Source of the DNA: JAVBNO01 sp031551485
GTDB taxonomy: Bacteria > Bacillota > Clostridia > Oscillospirales > Ruminococcaceae
Length of the DNA: 26,709 nt
Assembly (NCBI GenBank): GCA_031551485.1
Contig: JAVBNO010000082.1
Coordinates: 1-26,709 of the forward strand
Direction: 5' to 3'
Shown: one piece after another, positions 15,415 to 23,471 of the stretch
Layout: each line of letters begins with the position of its first letter
Position numbering within the stretch: the stretch's first letter is position 1
Made by a program: the position numbers and the translations under genes
Notes under the pieces: model-generated
Database searches by the model: none
What the model was told of the DNA's origin: nothing
Seen by the model: only the letters and a program-made list of their open reading frames with translations

Positions 15415-16032
15415 CTACACCGGCTTCAAAAACATTTGTGTCCAATATAATGTGCCGTTGTGGGCTTTGGCGGCGCCCACGCCAATTTGGGTGACCGTAC
15501 GGCTCAAAATATTGGCCCGATGTCCCGGGGAGTTCATCCAGCCTCTCATCACCTCGGCAGGTGTCTTTTGCCCCATGGCAATGTTCTCAGCCGCAGCAGA
15601 AAACTTAAGGCCAAAATTCTCCATCATATTAAATGGGGAGCCATAGGCAGGGGACTGGTGGGCAAAGTACCCGCGGTCAATCATATCCTGTGACTTAATG
15701 CGTGCGACCCGGGCGGCCTGCCAGTTCTTCGCCAAGGGAGAAAGCCCGTACTTGGCCCTTTCCACATTGACAAGCCGAACCACTTCATCTTCCAGCGTCA
15801 CAAGGGGGGCCGCTTCGGGAATGGTAATCTTTTGCCCCACATAAATCAGTGCGGAATTCTTAATTTGCGGATTTGCCTTCAACAGCTCCGCCACGCCAAT
15901 CTCATGCGCCTGCGCAATTTTCCACATGCTGTCCCCCGGTTGGACAGTATATGTTTTGGGCTGTGCATAGGCGGGACACGCCATGACAAACACCATAATC
16001 AGAATCAACGAAAGTGATATAAATTTTTTCAT
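15415..16032 (-). CDS. Secreted LysM and CAP-domain protein
   Basis: Predicted extracellular, peptidoglycan-associated protein of 205 residues. A signal peptide (about 1-24, ending PAYA) is followed by one LysM module (about 28-72; YTVQPGDSMWKIAQAHEI through YVGQKITIP), which binds glycan chains. A CAP/SCP domain (about 80-203) of the bacterial YkwD type follows, with LVNVERAKYGLSPL, the conserved His in YFAHQSP, AENIAMGQ and SPGHRANIL. The biochemical activity of bacterial CAP proteins is poorly defined. Similar LysM-CAP proteins (SafA/YkwD-like) are common in spore-forming Firmicutes, but sporulation is not shown here. Start choice: AGGAGGTG lies 9 bases before ATG 16032 and only 3 before ATG 16038, so I take 16032. 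It lies between a class B sortase and a DeoR-type regulator gene, each separated by a terminator. Confidence 0.92.
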   Translation of the reverse strand: MKKFISLSLILIMVFVMACPAYAQPKTYTVQPGDSMWKIAQAHEIGVAELLKANPQIKNSALIYVGQKITIPEAAPLVTLEDEVVRLVNVERAKYGLSPLAKNWQAARVARIKSQDMIDRGYFAHQSPAYGSPFNMMENFGLKFSAAAENIAMGQKTPAEVMRGWMNSPGHRANILSRTVTQIGVGAAKAHNGTLYWTQMFLKPV

Positions 16033-16097
16033 CAACATTCACCTCCTGCCCATATTCTGCCCTAAAGTAACCATATATTTCGACGCAAAAATTGGAA

Positions 16098-16136
16098 TCA
16101 AAAAGTCCCCGGCTTTTCAAAAACCAGGGACTTTCG
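16098..16136 (-). terminator. Intrinsic terminator of the sortase gene
   Basis: Read on the minus strand, AAAGTCCCTGG pairs with CCGGGGACTTT (one G-U) around an AT-rich loop and continues as TTTTT. It lies about 16 bases after the sortase stop codon. Confidence 0.82.
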
Positions 16137-16151
16137 GGATGTTCATACAGA

Positions 16152-16970
16152 TTAATCTGCTTCGGGAATAGGCTTAAAATCAACCAATTTGGCATGTACA
16201 ACCACACGTGTATCTTCGGTGCGATTCGTACAAGTGGACAATGTGATCATCTTGTCACCCGCTTTGGCATAGTCAGGCGCAATATTCGCCTCCGGCACGC
16301 CCTTAATCATGGTCAGATATTGTCCGAATTGTTCGTCATTGGCAAATTGTACCCGGGCATAATCCAAACTGATATTGGCGGTATAAGCTTGAAAAATTTC
16401 ATACGTGCATTCTCCGGCAGGTGTAAAGATCGAGATCGTCTTATTCTGAGCAAAAAAATCAGGATCCAGAAACTTGGTCAAATCTTCAAACATGGTGCCG
16501 TTGTTTCGGTTGTGCCCGTAGATGACGGTATTCCGGTCTTCCAGATTGGCGTGATTGTCGCAACTCATAAAAATGGCGCCGGCTGGATTATAAGTTCCCA
16601 TGACCGTGGTTGTCAAATATTTTACATTGTCTTTCCCTTGCACAATGGGATAACTGATACTGGTGTTGGGGATGATGATATATCCCTTCACCTCTTGATT
16701 GTGCGCCATCAATTCCGTCCAATCAATCACCACTGTGGACACTGGCGGCTTGCTTTCTCCCGTATCTTCCGGCTGATTATCCGGATCCAGGATGGTAATA
16801 CTGGGCCGCAAAGCATCATATTCGCTTTCGGCGGCGTGTGCTTGAATAAAATAAAATCCTAAATATCCGGCGCAGCCTAAAAAAGTCACAATGCAAACGG
16901 CCAAGATGATGTTGTAAAGCAGCAGCCTCTTCTTTTTTGGCCGCTTCCCGGCCTGACTTTTATCACTCAT
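16152..16970 (-). CDS. Class B sortase
   Basis: Membrane transpeptidase that cleaves a sorting signal and joins the protein to peptidoglycan, 272 residues. A basic cytoplasmic start (KRPKKKRLLL) precedes one membrane helix (about 18-42). A linker follows, and then the sortase beta-barrel (about 80-265). The catalytic residues are present: His153 in VIYGHN, Cys247 in TLSTC and Arg255 in EDTRVVVHAKL. YIIIPNTSISYPIVQGKDN and the extended N-terminal region fit class B. ATG at 16970 is preferred over 16988, although neither has a strong ribosome binding site. The NPYTG-bearing surface protein at 12304-13428 is the only substrate candidate in the window. Clostridial class B sortases are known to accept (S/N)PxTG-type motifs, which makes the pairing credible but unproved. 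Confidence 0.95.
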   Translation of the reverse strand: MSDKSQAGKRPKKKRLLLYNIILAVCIVTFLGCAGYLGFYFIQAHAAESEYDALRPSITILDPDNQPEDTGESKPPVSTVVIDWTELMAHNQEVKGYIIIPNTSISYPIVQGKDNVKYLTTTVMGTYNPAGAIFMSCDNHANLEDRNTVIYGHNRNNGTMFEDLTKFLDPDFFAQNKTISIFTPAGECTYEIFQAYTANISLDYARVQFANDEQFGQYLTMIKGVPEANIAPDYAKAGDKMITLSTCTNRTEDTRVVVHAKLVDFKPIPEAD

Positions 16971-17024
16971 ATATTCACCATTTTCCATCTTTCAAGTCAA
17001 AACTTGTCGTTTCCAATACGCAAA

Positions 17025-17053
17025 ACTTTACACTTTTTTCCTTTGGAAATCAA
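17025..17053 (-). promoter_or_regulatory. Possible promoter of the sortase gene
   Basis: Read on the minus strand, TTGATT (17053-17048), a 17-base spacer and TAAAGT (17030-17025) precede the sortase start by about 55 bases. The match is moderate. The 160-base gap after the radical SAM gene holds no clear terminator, so read-through is also possible. Confidence 0.4.
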
Positions 17054-17133
17054 CCTGATTTTATGAATAGCCCATTACAAAATGGTATCATCCCATAGCG
17101 CTTGGTATATGGTATTGGAACAAATGCATCCCT

Positions 17134-18837
17134 CTATTCGTTCATGGGTAAAACAAATGATGCCGTCTTATCCAAGGCATGCAATGCGATTGCATATCGA
17201 CCGGTCACAATATCCCGCTTTTCATAGTCCACCACAGCCGTCCGGCAACAGTCTGCGTACAAAAGGGCAATGCCTGTTCGCGCCCCTTTCCGCTTTTGCT
17301 GTCGTACAACAGCCCCAAGTCTCGGGTCGGCCACCTGCAAACATCTTGGCAAATGCCCGTCCGATGACCGCAGCCAATCGCACACCATGGCATCCCGCAA
17401 TTTTTGTGATTCTACGCCCGCCGCCGCGGCAAAATGCCGGTAGATATGCTCGGCGTAATCACGCTTGGATATTCCCTTTGTGGAACAAACCGTTTTGGAA
17501 AGATAGTCCGCCATGTTTTTAAATAACGCAAAAGCCGAAAGACCGGTGGCCTCCAATACATACTCGATCGTATCCCAAAACCGTCCGCTGTTGTACATCC
17601 GCTCTACCACATCCTCCACCCGGTGCAGCAGCATGACGTCATCTTCGGTAAGCCACCGGCTGCTGGATACTTCATAAGGAGGCAGAAAGGAGTATCGGTA
17701 GCCAAAATCCGCCACCTGCTTCCGGATGAATGACCCATGGAGCAGCTTCAAAAAGCCCAATTGCAGCATATGGGGCCGGATGGCAAAAGCCATATTAAAA
17801 CTTTGCGCAAATGTGTCTAGGTCCTCCAAGGGCAATCCGGCAATCAAATCGATGTGTAAATGAATATTACCCATCGCCAAAATACGCCGTAAATTTGCCG
17901 AAAGACGGGTGATATCCGTTTTGCGTCGGATGGCTTCCAACGTGGGTGCATGAAAGCTCTGGATACCCGCCTCCATCTGAAACAGCCCGGCCGGCGCAGT
18001 CTGCAGCATCGCTAAGGTGTGTTCGTCAAACAAATCGGCTCCTACCTCAAAGTGAAAGCATACCCCTTCGGGAATATGCCCATCCTTTTGCGTCTCAATC
18101 AAAAAGGCAAAGATATCATAAGCCCGCTTGGGATTGCAGTTAAATGTCCGATCCACAAGCTTGATGGTGCGCGAACCCGACTGTGCCAATTGCAAAAGTA
18201 CCGCCTTCGTTTCGTCCAAGGGGAAAAACCGGGCGCTTTCGTCAGTGCCAGAAAGGCAAAATGTGCAGGCAAAAGGACACCCTCGCGCAGTCTCTGCATA
18301 GGCAATTCGCCCGCCAAGGGCGGCCAAATACCCGCTGTCATAAGGGAAGGGAAGAGCGGAGATGGGTGGGGCGGTCGTATTGCTAACAATTTGCCCTCCG
18401 TCCCGCCAAACCAAATTGGCCACATCCTTTTTCTCCCGGAGGCCCTGCCAATGTTCCAGAAGCTGCAAAAAAGCCTCTTCGCCTTCACCTGCAACAATAC
18501 TGTCGACCTCACTCAATTCCTTCAGCACGTCGCAGCTGTTGTAAGATACCTCCGGCCCCCCCAGCAGGATGACGGCGTTGGGCAGCGCCCTTTTGATAAG
18601 CGGCAGCAGCCGCCAGATGGTCTGTATATTCCAGATGTAAGCGGAAAATCCCACCACATCTGGCCTCCGGGCCACGATCATCTCCACAAGGGCGGCATCG
18701 CTTTGGTTGATGGTACCTTCAACTACCATCACCTCTTTTGCTGCAAAGCCATGCGCCAGCGCCTGGGCCCGCAGCATCCACGGTGCCAGGGAAGAGTGGA
18801 TATATTTGGCGTTTAGCGCGCACAACAAAACTTTCAT
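17134..18837 (-). CDS. B12-binding radical SAM protein (DUF4080-type)
   Basis: Iron-sulfur enzyme of 567 residues and unknown substrate. The N-terminal ~140 residues are a cobalamin-binding-like Rossmann domain (VVGFSAYIWNIQTI, AVILLGGPEVSYN). A radical SAM barrel (about 175-390) follows, with the 4Fe-4S motif CPFACTFC (Cys187, Cys191, Cys194), the GxIxGxP-like DLIAGLP, and FQMEAGIQSF. The C-terminal ~170 residues (about 395-567) match the layout of the DUF4080 extension in such proteins. B12-radical SAM enzymes include methyltransferases and ring-forming enzymes, but no partner gene here tells which reaction occurs. AGGGGAG lies 7 bases before the ATG. It is transcribed divergently from the decarboxylase operon. 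Confidence 0.9.
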   Translation of the reverse strand: MKVLLCALNAKYIHSSLAPWMLRAQALAHGFAAKEVMVVEGTINQSDAALVEMIVARRPDVVGFSAYIWNIQTIWRLLPLIKRALPNAVILLGGPEVSYNSCDVLKELSEVDSIVAGEGEEAFLQLLEHWQGLREKKDVANLVWRDGGQIVSNTTAPPISALPFPYDSGYLAALGGRIAYAETARGCPFACTFCLSGTDESARFFPLDETKAVLLQLAQSGSRTIKLVDRTFNCNPKRAYDIFAFLIETQKDGHIPEGVCFHFEVGADLFDEHTLAMLQTAPAGLFQMEAGIQSFHAPTLEAIRRKTDITRLSANLRRILAMGNIHLHIDLIAGLPLEDLDTFAQSFNMAFAIRPHMLQLGFLKLLHGSFIRKQVADFGYRYSFLPPYEVSSSRWLTEDDVMLLHRVEDVVERMYNSGRFWDTIEYVLEATGLSAFALFKNMADYLSKTVCSTKGISKRDYAEHIYRHFAAAAGVESQKLRDAMVCDWLRSSDGHLPRCLQVADPRLGAVVRQQKRKGARTGIALLYADCCRTAVVDYEKRDIVTGRYAIALHALDKTASFVLPMNE

Positions 18838-19101
18838 GCAAAACTCCCCTGCCTTGGTGACGAATGATTTCTACTGAGTATACCATACTTGATTCCCCGA
18901 CACCACAATATTGCCCTGATTCGGCCTTTTTAGCTTTATACTTTTGACAACTTACACAAGATTGACAAAAAAAATACAATAACGGCTGATGCCTCTTTTT
19001 TTTAATGGATAAACGTGGTAAAATGAAAATAATTTCGCTTGGGACCGGCCAAAAATCGAAATGTCCCCAGCGTGTGAATCATTTTGAGGAGGTATTGTTC
19101 C
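18838..19101. promoter_or_regulatory. Divergent promoter region, radical SAM gene / decarboxylase operon
   Basis: For the minus-strand gene, TGGTATACT (18885-18877) is a good extended -10, about 40 bases before its start. For the plus-strand operon there are two TTGACA boxes (18944, 18962), TACAAT at 18975 and an extended -10-like TGGTAAAAT at 19016-19024, but none pair at the ideal 17-base spacing. A T-run (18995-19003) separates them. GAGGAGGT (19086-19093) is the ribosome binding site of the first decarboxylase gene. No RNA gene or peptide gene is evident. Confidence 0.45.
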
Positions 19102-20484
19102 ATGGCAAAAGTACGCTTCACCGAAACCGTGCTGCGGGACGCCAACCAGTCTTTAATTGCGACCAGGCTGCCCTTGTCTCAGTTCGAGGTCATTTTGGGC
19201 GAGCTTGACAACGCCGGCTATTATTCACTGGAATGCTGGGGCGGCGCCACTTTCGACTCCTGTCTGCGCTACCTGAACGAAGACCCCTGGGCACGGCTGC
19301 GCAAAATCAAATCCGTCTGCAAAAAGACAAAATTGCAAATGTTGCTCCGCGGCCAAAATCTGTTGGGCTACAAACACTATCCCGATGATGTTGTGCGCAA
19401 ATTTGTCAAAAAGTCGGTCGAAAACGGCATTGATGTCATCCGCATTTTTGATGCTCTCAACGATCTGCGCAATCTGGAAGTGTCCGTGGACGAGACACTC
19501 AAAAATAACGCGGTGGCCCAGGTGGCCATTTCCTATACCTTAAGCCCTATCCACAATCTTGAAAATTATGTGAAGCTGGGCAAACAGATCGAGGCCATGG
19601 GTGCCACCAGTCTTTGCATCAAAGATATGGCCGGCATCATGAGCCCCCGCGAGGCCTATGACCTCATTGGCGCGCTCAAGGAGAACGTGAAGCTTCCCAT
19701 CCACCTTCATACGCATTCCACCACCGGCCTTGCCTTCATGACATACATGAAAGCGGTGGAAGCCGGCTGTGACGGCATCGATACCGCCATTTCCGCCTTC
19801 TCGGGCGGCACATCTCAGCCCGCCACCGAAACCCTGGTTTACGCGCTGCGCCAGCTGGGCTACGACATCGACGTGAAATATGATGCCCTCAAAACCATCA
19901 ACGACTTTTTCAAGCCCATGAAGGACGCCTATGTCGCCAATGGCATGTTGGATGCCGTTGTCATGGCGACCGACACCGACGCCCTCAATTACCAGGTCCC
20001 CGGCGGCATGCTGTCCAATTTGGTGGCCCAACTCAAATCCCGTGGCGCCATGGACAAATTCGACACCGTGCTCCAGGAAATTCCCGGCGTCCGCAAAGAT
20101 TTGGGCTACCCGCCCCTCGTCACCCCCATGAGCCAGATGGTTGGCGTCCAGGCGGTCAACAATGTTCTGGATGGCGAGCGATATAAAAACGTCTCTAAAG
20201 AGATTAAATCATACCTTCGCGGCGAATATGGCACCGCTCCGGGTACTATCGACCCGGCGGTCCAAAAGCTGGTGCTGGGCGACGAAAAACCGGTCACCGG
20301 CCGCTATGCCGAAAGCCTGCCCCCCGAATTTGACAAAGCAAAAGCGGAAATCGGCGACCTTGCCAAAAACGATGAAGATGTTCTTTCCTATATCGTCTTC
20401 CCGCAAATTGCCGAAAAGTTCTTTAACGATCGCAAGCAAAAGGAAGAGAACACCGTCAAATATTCCATTGTGGCAGTGGACTAA
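19102..20484 (+). CDS. oadA: Oxaloacetate decarboxylase alpha subunit (carboxyltransferase, biotin domain separate)
   Basis: Transfers the carboxyl group of oxaloacetate (or a related 2-oxo acid) to carrier-bound biotin, leaving pyruvate. The protein has 460 residues. The TIM-barrel carboxyltransferase of the 5S/pyruvate-carboxylase type is shown by ETVLRDANQSL (metal ligand Asp13), ECWGGATFDSC, LLRGQNLLGYKHY, SLCIKDMAG (catalytic Lys) and HLHTHSTTG (His-x-His metal ligands). The C-terminal part (about 300-440) is the conserved PYC_OADA region. Classical OadA proteins of ~590 residues carry a fused biotin domain. Here the carrier is a separate gene two places downstream. ATG at 19102 has GAGGAGGT about 8 bases upstream. 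Substrate assignment rests on the 5S-like alpha subunit, which is unlike the CoA-specific MmdA type. Confidence 0.93.
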   Translation: MAKVRFTETVLRDANQSLIATRLPLSQFEVILGELDNAGYYSLECWGGATFDSCLRYLNEDPWARLRKIKSVCKKTKLQMLLRGQNLLGYKHYPDDVVRKFVKKSVENGIDVIRIFDALNDLRNLEVSVDETLKNNAVAQVAISYTLSPIHNLENYVKLGKQIEAMGATSLCIKDMAGIMSPREAYDLIGALKENVKLPIHLHTHSTTGLAFMTYMKAVEAGCDGIDTAISAFSGGTSQPATETLVYALRQLGYDIDVKYDALKTINDFFKPMKDAYVANGMLDAVVMATDTDALNYQVPGGMLSNLVAQLKSRGAMDKFDTVLQEIPGVRKDLGYPPLVTPMSQMVGVQAVNNVLDGERYKNVSKEIKSYLRGEYGTAPGTIDPAVQKLVLGDEKPVTGRYAESLPPEFDKAKAEIGDLAKNDEDVLSYIVFPQIAEKFFNDRKQKEENTVKYSIVAVD

Positions 20485-20496
20485 GGAGGAACGAAC

Positions 20497-20835
20497 ATGG
20501 ATCAAGGCTTATCGTTGGTTAACAGTCTCTGGATGTCCCTGCTGGGGATGAGCGTGGTTTTTTTCGCCCTCGTGCTCATCATGCTGGTCATCCGCCTCAT
20601 TTCGGCCTTCACCGGGTCCATTGCAGCCCGATCGGATGCTAAAGCGCCGGTGGATGCTCCGGCGGTCTCGACGCCCTCGGTAGCAGTCAACAAAGTTCCG
20701 GCCCCAGGTTCTTTGGGCCAACTGGCGCTCCACGGCGTCGACGACAAAACTGCCGCCATGCTGATGTGTATCGTGGCCGACGAGTTGAAAATGCCTCTCA
20801 ATCAATTGCGGTTTGTATCCATTCGTCCGCTTTAA
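20497..20835 (+). CDS. oadG: Sodium pump decarboxylase gamma subunit (OadG family)
   Basis: Small membrane subunit of 112 residues, thought to hold the soluble carboxyltransferase to the membrane beta subunit. It has one N-terminal membrane helix (about 10-36; LLGMSVVFFALVLIMLVIRL), an Ala/Pro/Val linker (about 45-70), and a short C-terminal domain with DDKTAAMLMCIVADEL. Length and layout fit the OadG/MmdD family, which is poorly conserved in sequence, so position between alpha and carrier genes is the main support. It starts 12 bases after the alpha stop, with AAGGAGGA as ribosome binding site. Confidence 0.88.
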   Translation: MDQGLSLVNSLWMSLLGMSVVFFALVLIMLVIRLISAFTGSIAARSDAKAPVDAPAVSTPSVAVNKVPAPGSLGQLALHGVDDKTAAMLMCIVADELKMPLNQLRFVSIRPL

Positions 20836-20858
20836 TATGTGTTTGAGGAGATAAAAAC

Positions 20859-21245
20859 ATGAAATACAAAGTATCGCTTAACGGCAAAGATTATCTGGTG
20901 GAAGTCGAAAAAGGCGAAGCCATTATGTTGGATGTAACCGATACTCCTGTGGCTGTTGCCCCTGTTGCCGCGTCGACAGCGCCGGTGGCACCTACCCCGG
21001 CAGCGCCTGCCGTCGCCTCTGTCCCCGCCGGGGATAATACGGTCGTCGCCCCCATGCCCGGCACAGTGCTTTCCATCAAAGCCCAGCCCGGCGCTGCGGT
21101 CAAAAAAGGCGACGTGCTGCTCATCCTGGAAGCCATGAAGATGGAAAACGAGATTACAGCGCCTAAGGACGGCACTGTGGCACAGGTCCTCAAAGCCGCG
21201 GGTACGTCGGTGAATACTGGCGATGCTCTCGTCATCTTGAGTTGA
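20859..21245 (+). CDS. Biotin carboxyl carrier protein of the decarboxylase
   Basis: Carries the carboxyl group between the alpha and beta subunits on covalently bound biotin. The protein has 128 residues. A short N-terminal segment (MKYKVSLNGKDYLVEVEKGE) is followed by a flexible Ala/Pro/Val linker (about 30-58). The biotinyl domain (about 60-128) has VVAPMPGTVLSI, then EAMKMENE with the biotinylated Lys94. Such free-standing carriers (GcdC/MmdC-like) complete split sodium pumps. GAGGAG lies 8 bases before the ATG. The beta-subunit gene follows after 15 bases. The biotin ligase needed to charge it is encoded immediately after that. Confidence 0.95.
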   Translation: MKYKVSLNGKDYLVEVEKGEAIMLDVTDTPVAVAPVAASTAPVAPTPAAPAVASVPAGDNTVVAPMPGTVLSIKAQPGAAVKKGDVLLILEAMKMENEITAPKDGTVAQVLKAAGTSVNTGDALVILS

Positions 21246-21260
21246 CGGGGGGCTGGATTA

Positions 21261-22454
21261 ATGGAATTTCACGTACTGGAAATACTGGCGAAGCTTTGGA
21301 ATACTTCCGGCTTTCGCAACATATTTGAACCCCTCTCCAGCTATTCTTTCTATGTCCCCGGCCGACTGATTATGATTATAGTGGCCTGTGTACTGCTTTA
21401 CATGGCGCTTGTTAAAAAGTTTGAACCCCTGCTTTTGGTCTGCATCGCTTTCGGCTGTCTTGTGGTCAACCTGATGCCGGAAATCATGGCGGCCCCCATC
21501 TATTTGGCAGACGGCAGCATGAAGGAAGCGGGCGGCCTGTTCTATTACCTTTATCAGGGTGTTAAGTTGGGCATCTATCCTTCGCTTATTTTCTTAGGAA
21601 TCGGCGCCATGACCGACTTTGGCCCCATGCTTTCTCGTCCGTCGTCCCTGCTGTTGGGCGCGGCGGCCCAGCTGGGCATCTTCACCGCTTTTACGCTGGC
21701 GAATGTATTGCCCCAGTTCAGCGCGGCCCAGTCTGCATCCATTGGCATCATCGGCGGTGCCGACGGCCCCACGGCCATCTATTTAGCCTCCAAGCTGGCG
21801 CCTGAACTATTGCCCGCCATCGCGGTGGCAGCCTATTCCTACATGGCGCTTATCCCATTAATACAGCCTCCCATCATGCGCGCCCTCACCACCCAAAAGG
21901 AGAGGGAAGTGGTGATGACCCAAAGCCGCCACGTCAGCAAAGCGGAAAAAATTATTTTCCCTATCGCTGTTACCATTTTTACCGTGCTGCTGCTGCCCTC
22001 TGTTGCTCCTCTCATCGGCATGTTGATGCTGGGTAACCTCTTTCGCGAATGCGGCGTTGTGGATCGTCTTTCCGAAACCGCCCAAAATGCTCTCATCAAT
22101 ATTGTCACGATCTTTTTGGGCACCACGGTGGGCGCCACTGCCATTGCCGAGCGCTTTCTGAAGATTGATACCCTGCTTGTCATCGGTCTTGGCCTCTTTG
22201 CCTTCTGCTTCTCCACAGTGGGTGGACTGTTGTTTGGCAAGCTGATGTATGTGGTCACCGGCGGCAAAGTGAACCCGCTCATCGGTTCTGCGGGCGTTTC
22301 TGCCGTACCTATGGCCGCCCGTGTCTCCCAGGTGGAGGGCCAGCGTGCCAACCCCGCCAGCTATCTTCTTATGCACGCCATGGGCCCCAATGTGGCCGGC
22401 GTCATCGGTTCCGCTGTGGCTGCGGGCTTCCTTCTCGCTGTTTTTGGTCGATAA
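21261..22454 (+). CDS. oadB: Sodium-translocating decarboxylase beta subunit
   Basis: Integral membrane subunit that decarboxylates carboxybiotin and exports sodium ions, 397 residues with about nine to eleven hydrophobic segments. The family hallmark GIIGGADGPTAIYLASKL is present, with Asp168 corresponding to the essential DGPT aspartate. Other conserved stretches are FLGIGAMTDFGPML, EKIIFPIAVTIFTVLLLPS and GSAGVSAVPMAARVSQ followed by NPASYLLMHAMGPNVAGVIG. OadB, GcdB and MmdB share this fold, so substrate identity comes from the alpha subunit. A G-rich ribosome binding site (ACGGGGGG) precedes ATG 21261. A hairpin follows the stop. Confidence 0.96.
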   Translation: MEFHVLEILAKLWNTSGFRNIFEPLSSYSFYVPGRLIMIIVACVLLYMALVKKFEPLLLVCIAFGCLVVNLMPEIMAAPIYLADGSMKEAGGLFYYLYQGVKLGIYPSLIFLGIGAMTDFGPMLSRPSSLLLGAAAQLGIFTAFTLANVLPQFSAAQSASIGIIGGADGPTAIYLASKLAPELLPAIAVAAYSYMALIPLIQPPIMRALTTQKEREVVMTQSRHVSKAEKIIFPIAVTIFTVLLLPSVAPLIGMLMLGNLFRECGVVDRLSETAQNALINIVTIFLGTTVGATAIAERFLKIDTLLVIGLGLFAFCFSTVGGLLFGKLMYVVTGGKVNPLIGSAGVSAVPMAARVSQVEGQRANPASYLLMHAMGPNVAGVIGSAVAAGFLLAVFGR

Positions 22455-22475
22455 CTGTAACTTTGACAGACAAAA

Positions 22476-22510
22476 TGAAATACCACTGGTCTTGGACCGG
22501 TGGTATTTCA
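22476..22510. terminator. Hairpin between convergent oadB and birA
   Basis: A 15-bp stem (TGAAATACCACTGGT / ACCGGTGGTATTTCA, one G-U) has a 5-base loop. Only the minus-strand side continues into a T-rich tail (ATTTTGTC), so it is a better terminator for the biotin ligase gene than for the pump operon, though it probably serves both. Confidence 0.75.
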
Positions 22511-22527
22511 AAGTCGGCATTATTTTC

Positions 22528-23388
22528 TTATTCTTTGTGAAGGCTGATTTCTCCCGAACACAACACCAGCCGCTCTCCGCTGGTTGTCTCTACCATCAGT
22601 CCGGCATCTCCGTCTACGCCAACGGCTGTTCCAAAGCGTTCCATGCCATTTTGTACAAATCGAATCTCCTGCCCAATGGTAGTGCAAAGCGTGCTGTACC
22701 GCTCCAAATAGGATTGTATCCCGTCAAGCAGTGCGACGGGATACATCGCATCCAGCCGTGCTATGATAGCGGCGGTCACCGTATCCACATCCCAAACACT
22801 TCCCGTCGCCATTTGCAGCGAAGCGGCTACCCCTCGCAGTTGCGGAGGAAAATCCTGTTCTTGCTGGTTCACATTCAGTCCAATTCCCACAATCGTATAA
22901 GCCGCCACCGCCTCCCCCGATGATGAAAGCACTGTGGCCATCTCGGTCAAAATGCCCCCGATTTTGTACCCGTTTAGCAGCACGTCGTTAGGCCACTTCA
23001 GCTTTGGCCAAATGCCGCAGACATCCTCAATACCTTCGCATACCGCCACCCCCACAAATGCAGTAAGGGGGGAGAGGGCAGAAGGGCCAAACCCTGCTTC
23101 CGCCGGGCGCAAAATGACGGACAAATACATTCCTGTGCTTTTGGGCGATACAAACACACGGTCGAATCGCCCCCGGCCGCCCGTTTGCTCGCCCGCCAAA
23201 ACGACGGTGCCGTGTGTACAGTCGGCGCCTGCCTGTGCCATCGCTTTGGCCACTGTGTTGGTGGAATCTACGCTGGCAAAATAAAATATCTGCTGCCCCA
23301 GCCGCCCCTCTTTCGGGTGGTCCAGTTGCTGTTGTATGGCTGCCGCCCGCCCGGGCAGCAGTCTGCCGTAATCTTGCGTCTTATCCAT
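22528..23388 (-). CDS. birA: Biotin-protein ligase without DNA-binding domain
   Basis: Activates biotin with ATP and attaches it to the carrier lysine, 286 residues. The catalytic domain starts at FYFASVDSTNTVAKAMA. It contains the adenylate-binding loop GGRGRFDR, then LKWPNDVLLNGYKIGGIL with the conserved Lys142. The C-terminal domain (about 235-286) ends in TTSGERLVLCSGEIS. The winged helix found in bifunctional BirA is absent. The first ~33 residues look like the inter-domain linker that normally follows it, suggesting loss of the HTH. Upstream DNA is the bioY gene on the other strand, so no detached HTH is hidden there. It converges on the decarboxylase operon, whose carrier is the obvious client. 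A good promoter precedes it. Confidence 0.95.
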   Translation of the reverse strand: MDKTQDYGRLLPGRAAAIQQQLDHPKEGRLGQQIFYFASVDSTNTVAKAMAQAGADCTHGTVVLAGEQTGGRGRFDRVFVSPKSTGMYLSVILRPAEAGFGPSALSPLTAFVGVAVCEGIEDVCGIWPKLKWPNDVLLNGYKIGGILTEMATVLSSSGEAVAAYTIVGIGLNVNQQEQDFPPQLRGVAASLQMATGSVWDVDTVTAAIIARLDAMYPVALLDGIQSYLERYSTLCTTIGQEIRFVQNGMERFGTAVGVDGDAGLMVETTSGERLVLCSGEISLHKE

Positions 23389-23422
23389 ATTCCACCGCCT
23401 GCCATCGATTTAGTCTTCCCTC

Positions 23423-23451
23423 AGTATACCCGTTGGCGCACGCAAAATCAA
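23423..23451 (-). promoter_or_regulatory. Promoter of birA
   Basis: Read on the minus strand, TTGATT (23451-23446), a 17-base spacer and TATACT (23428-23423) lie 35 bases before the birA start codon. The same 83-base gap must hold the divergent bioY promoter, for which I see no clear -35/-10 pair. The two probably overlap. Confidence 0.65.
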
Positions 23452-23471
23452 TTAAACCAGAGGAGACGCCC

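Noticed and set aside
18019..18816. A 265-codon open frame opposite the radical SAM gene.
   Set aside because: It is antisense to a conserved enzyme with intact cluster cysteines. The product is basic, low-quality sequence with no start signal.
23214..23471. N-terminal extension of BioY overlapping birA.
   Set aside because: The added residues are antisense to birA and not membrane-like. ATG 23472 has a GAGGAG-type site and starts exactly where BioY homology begins.
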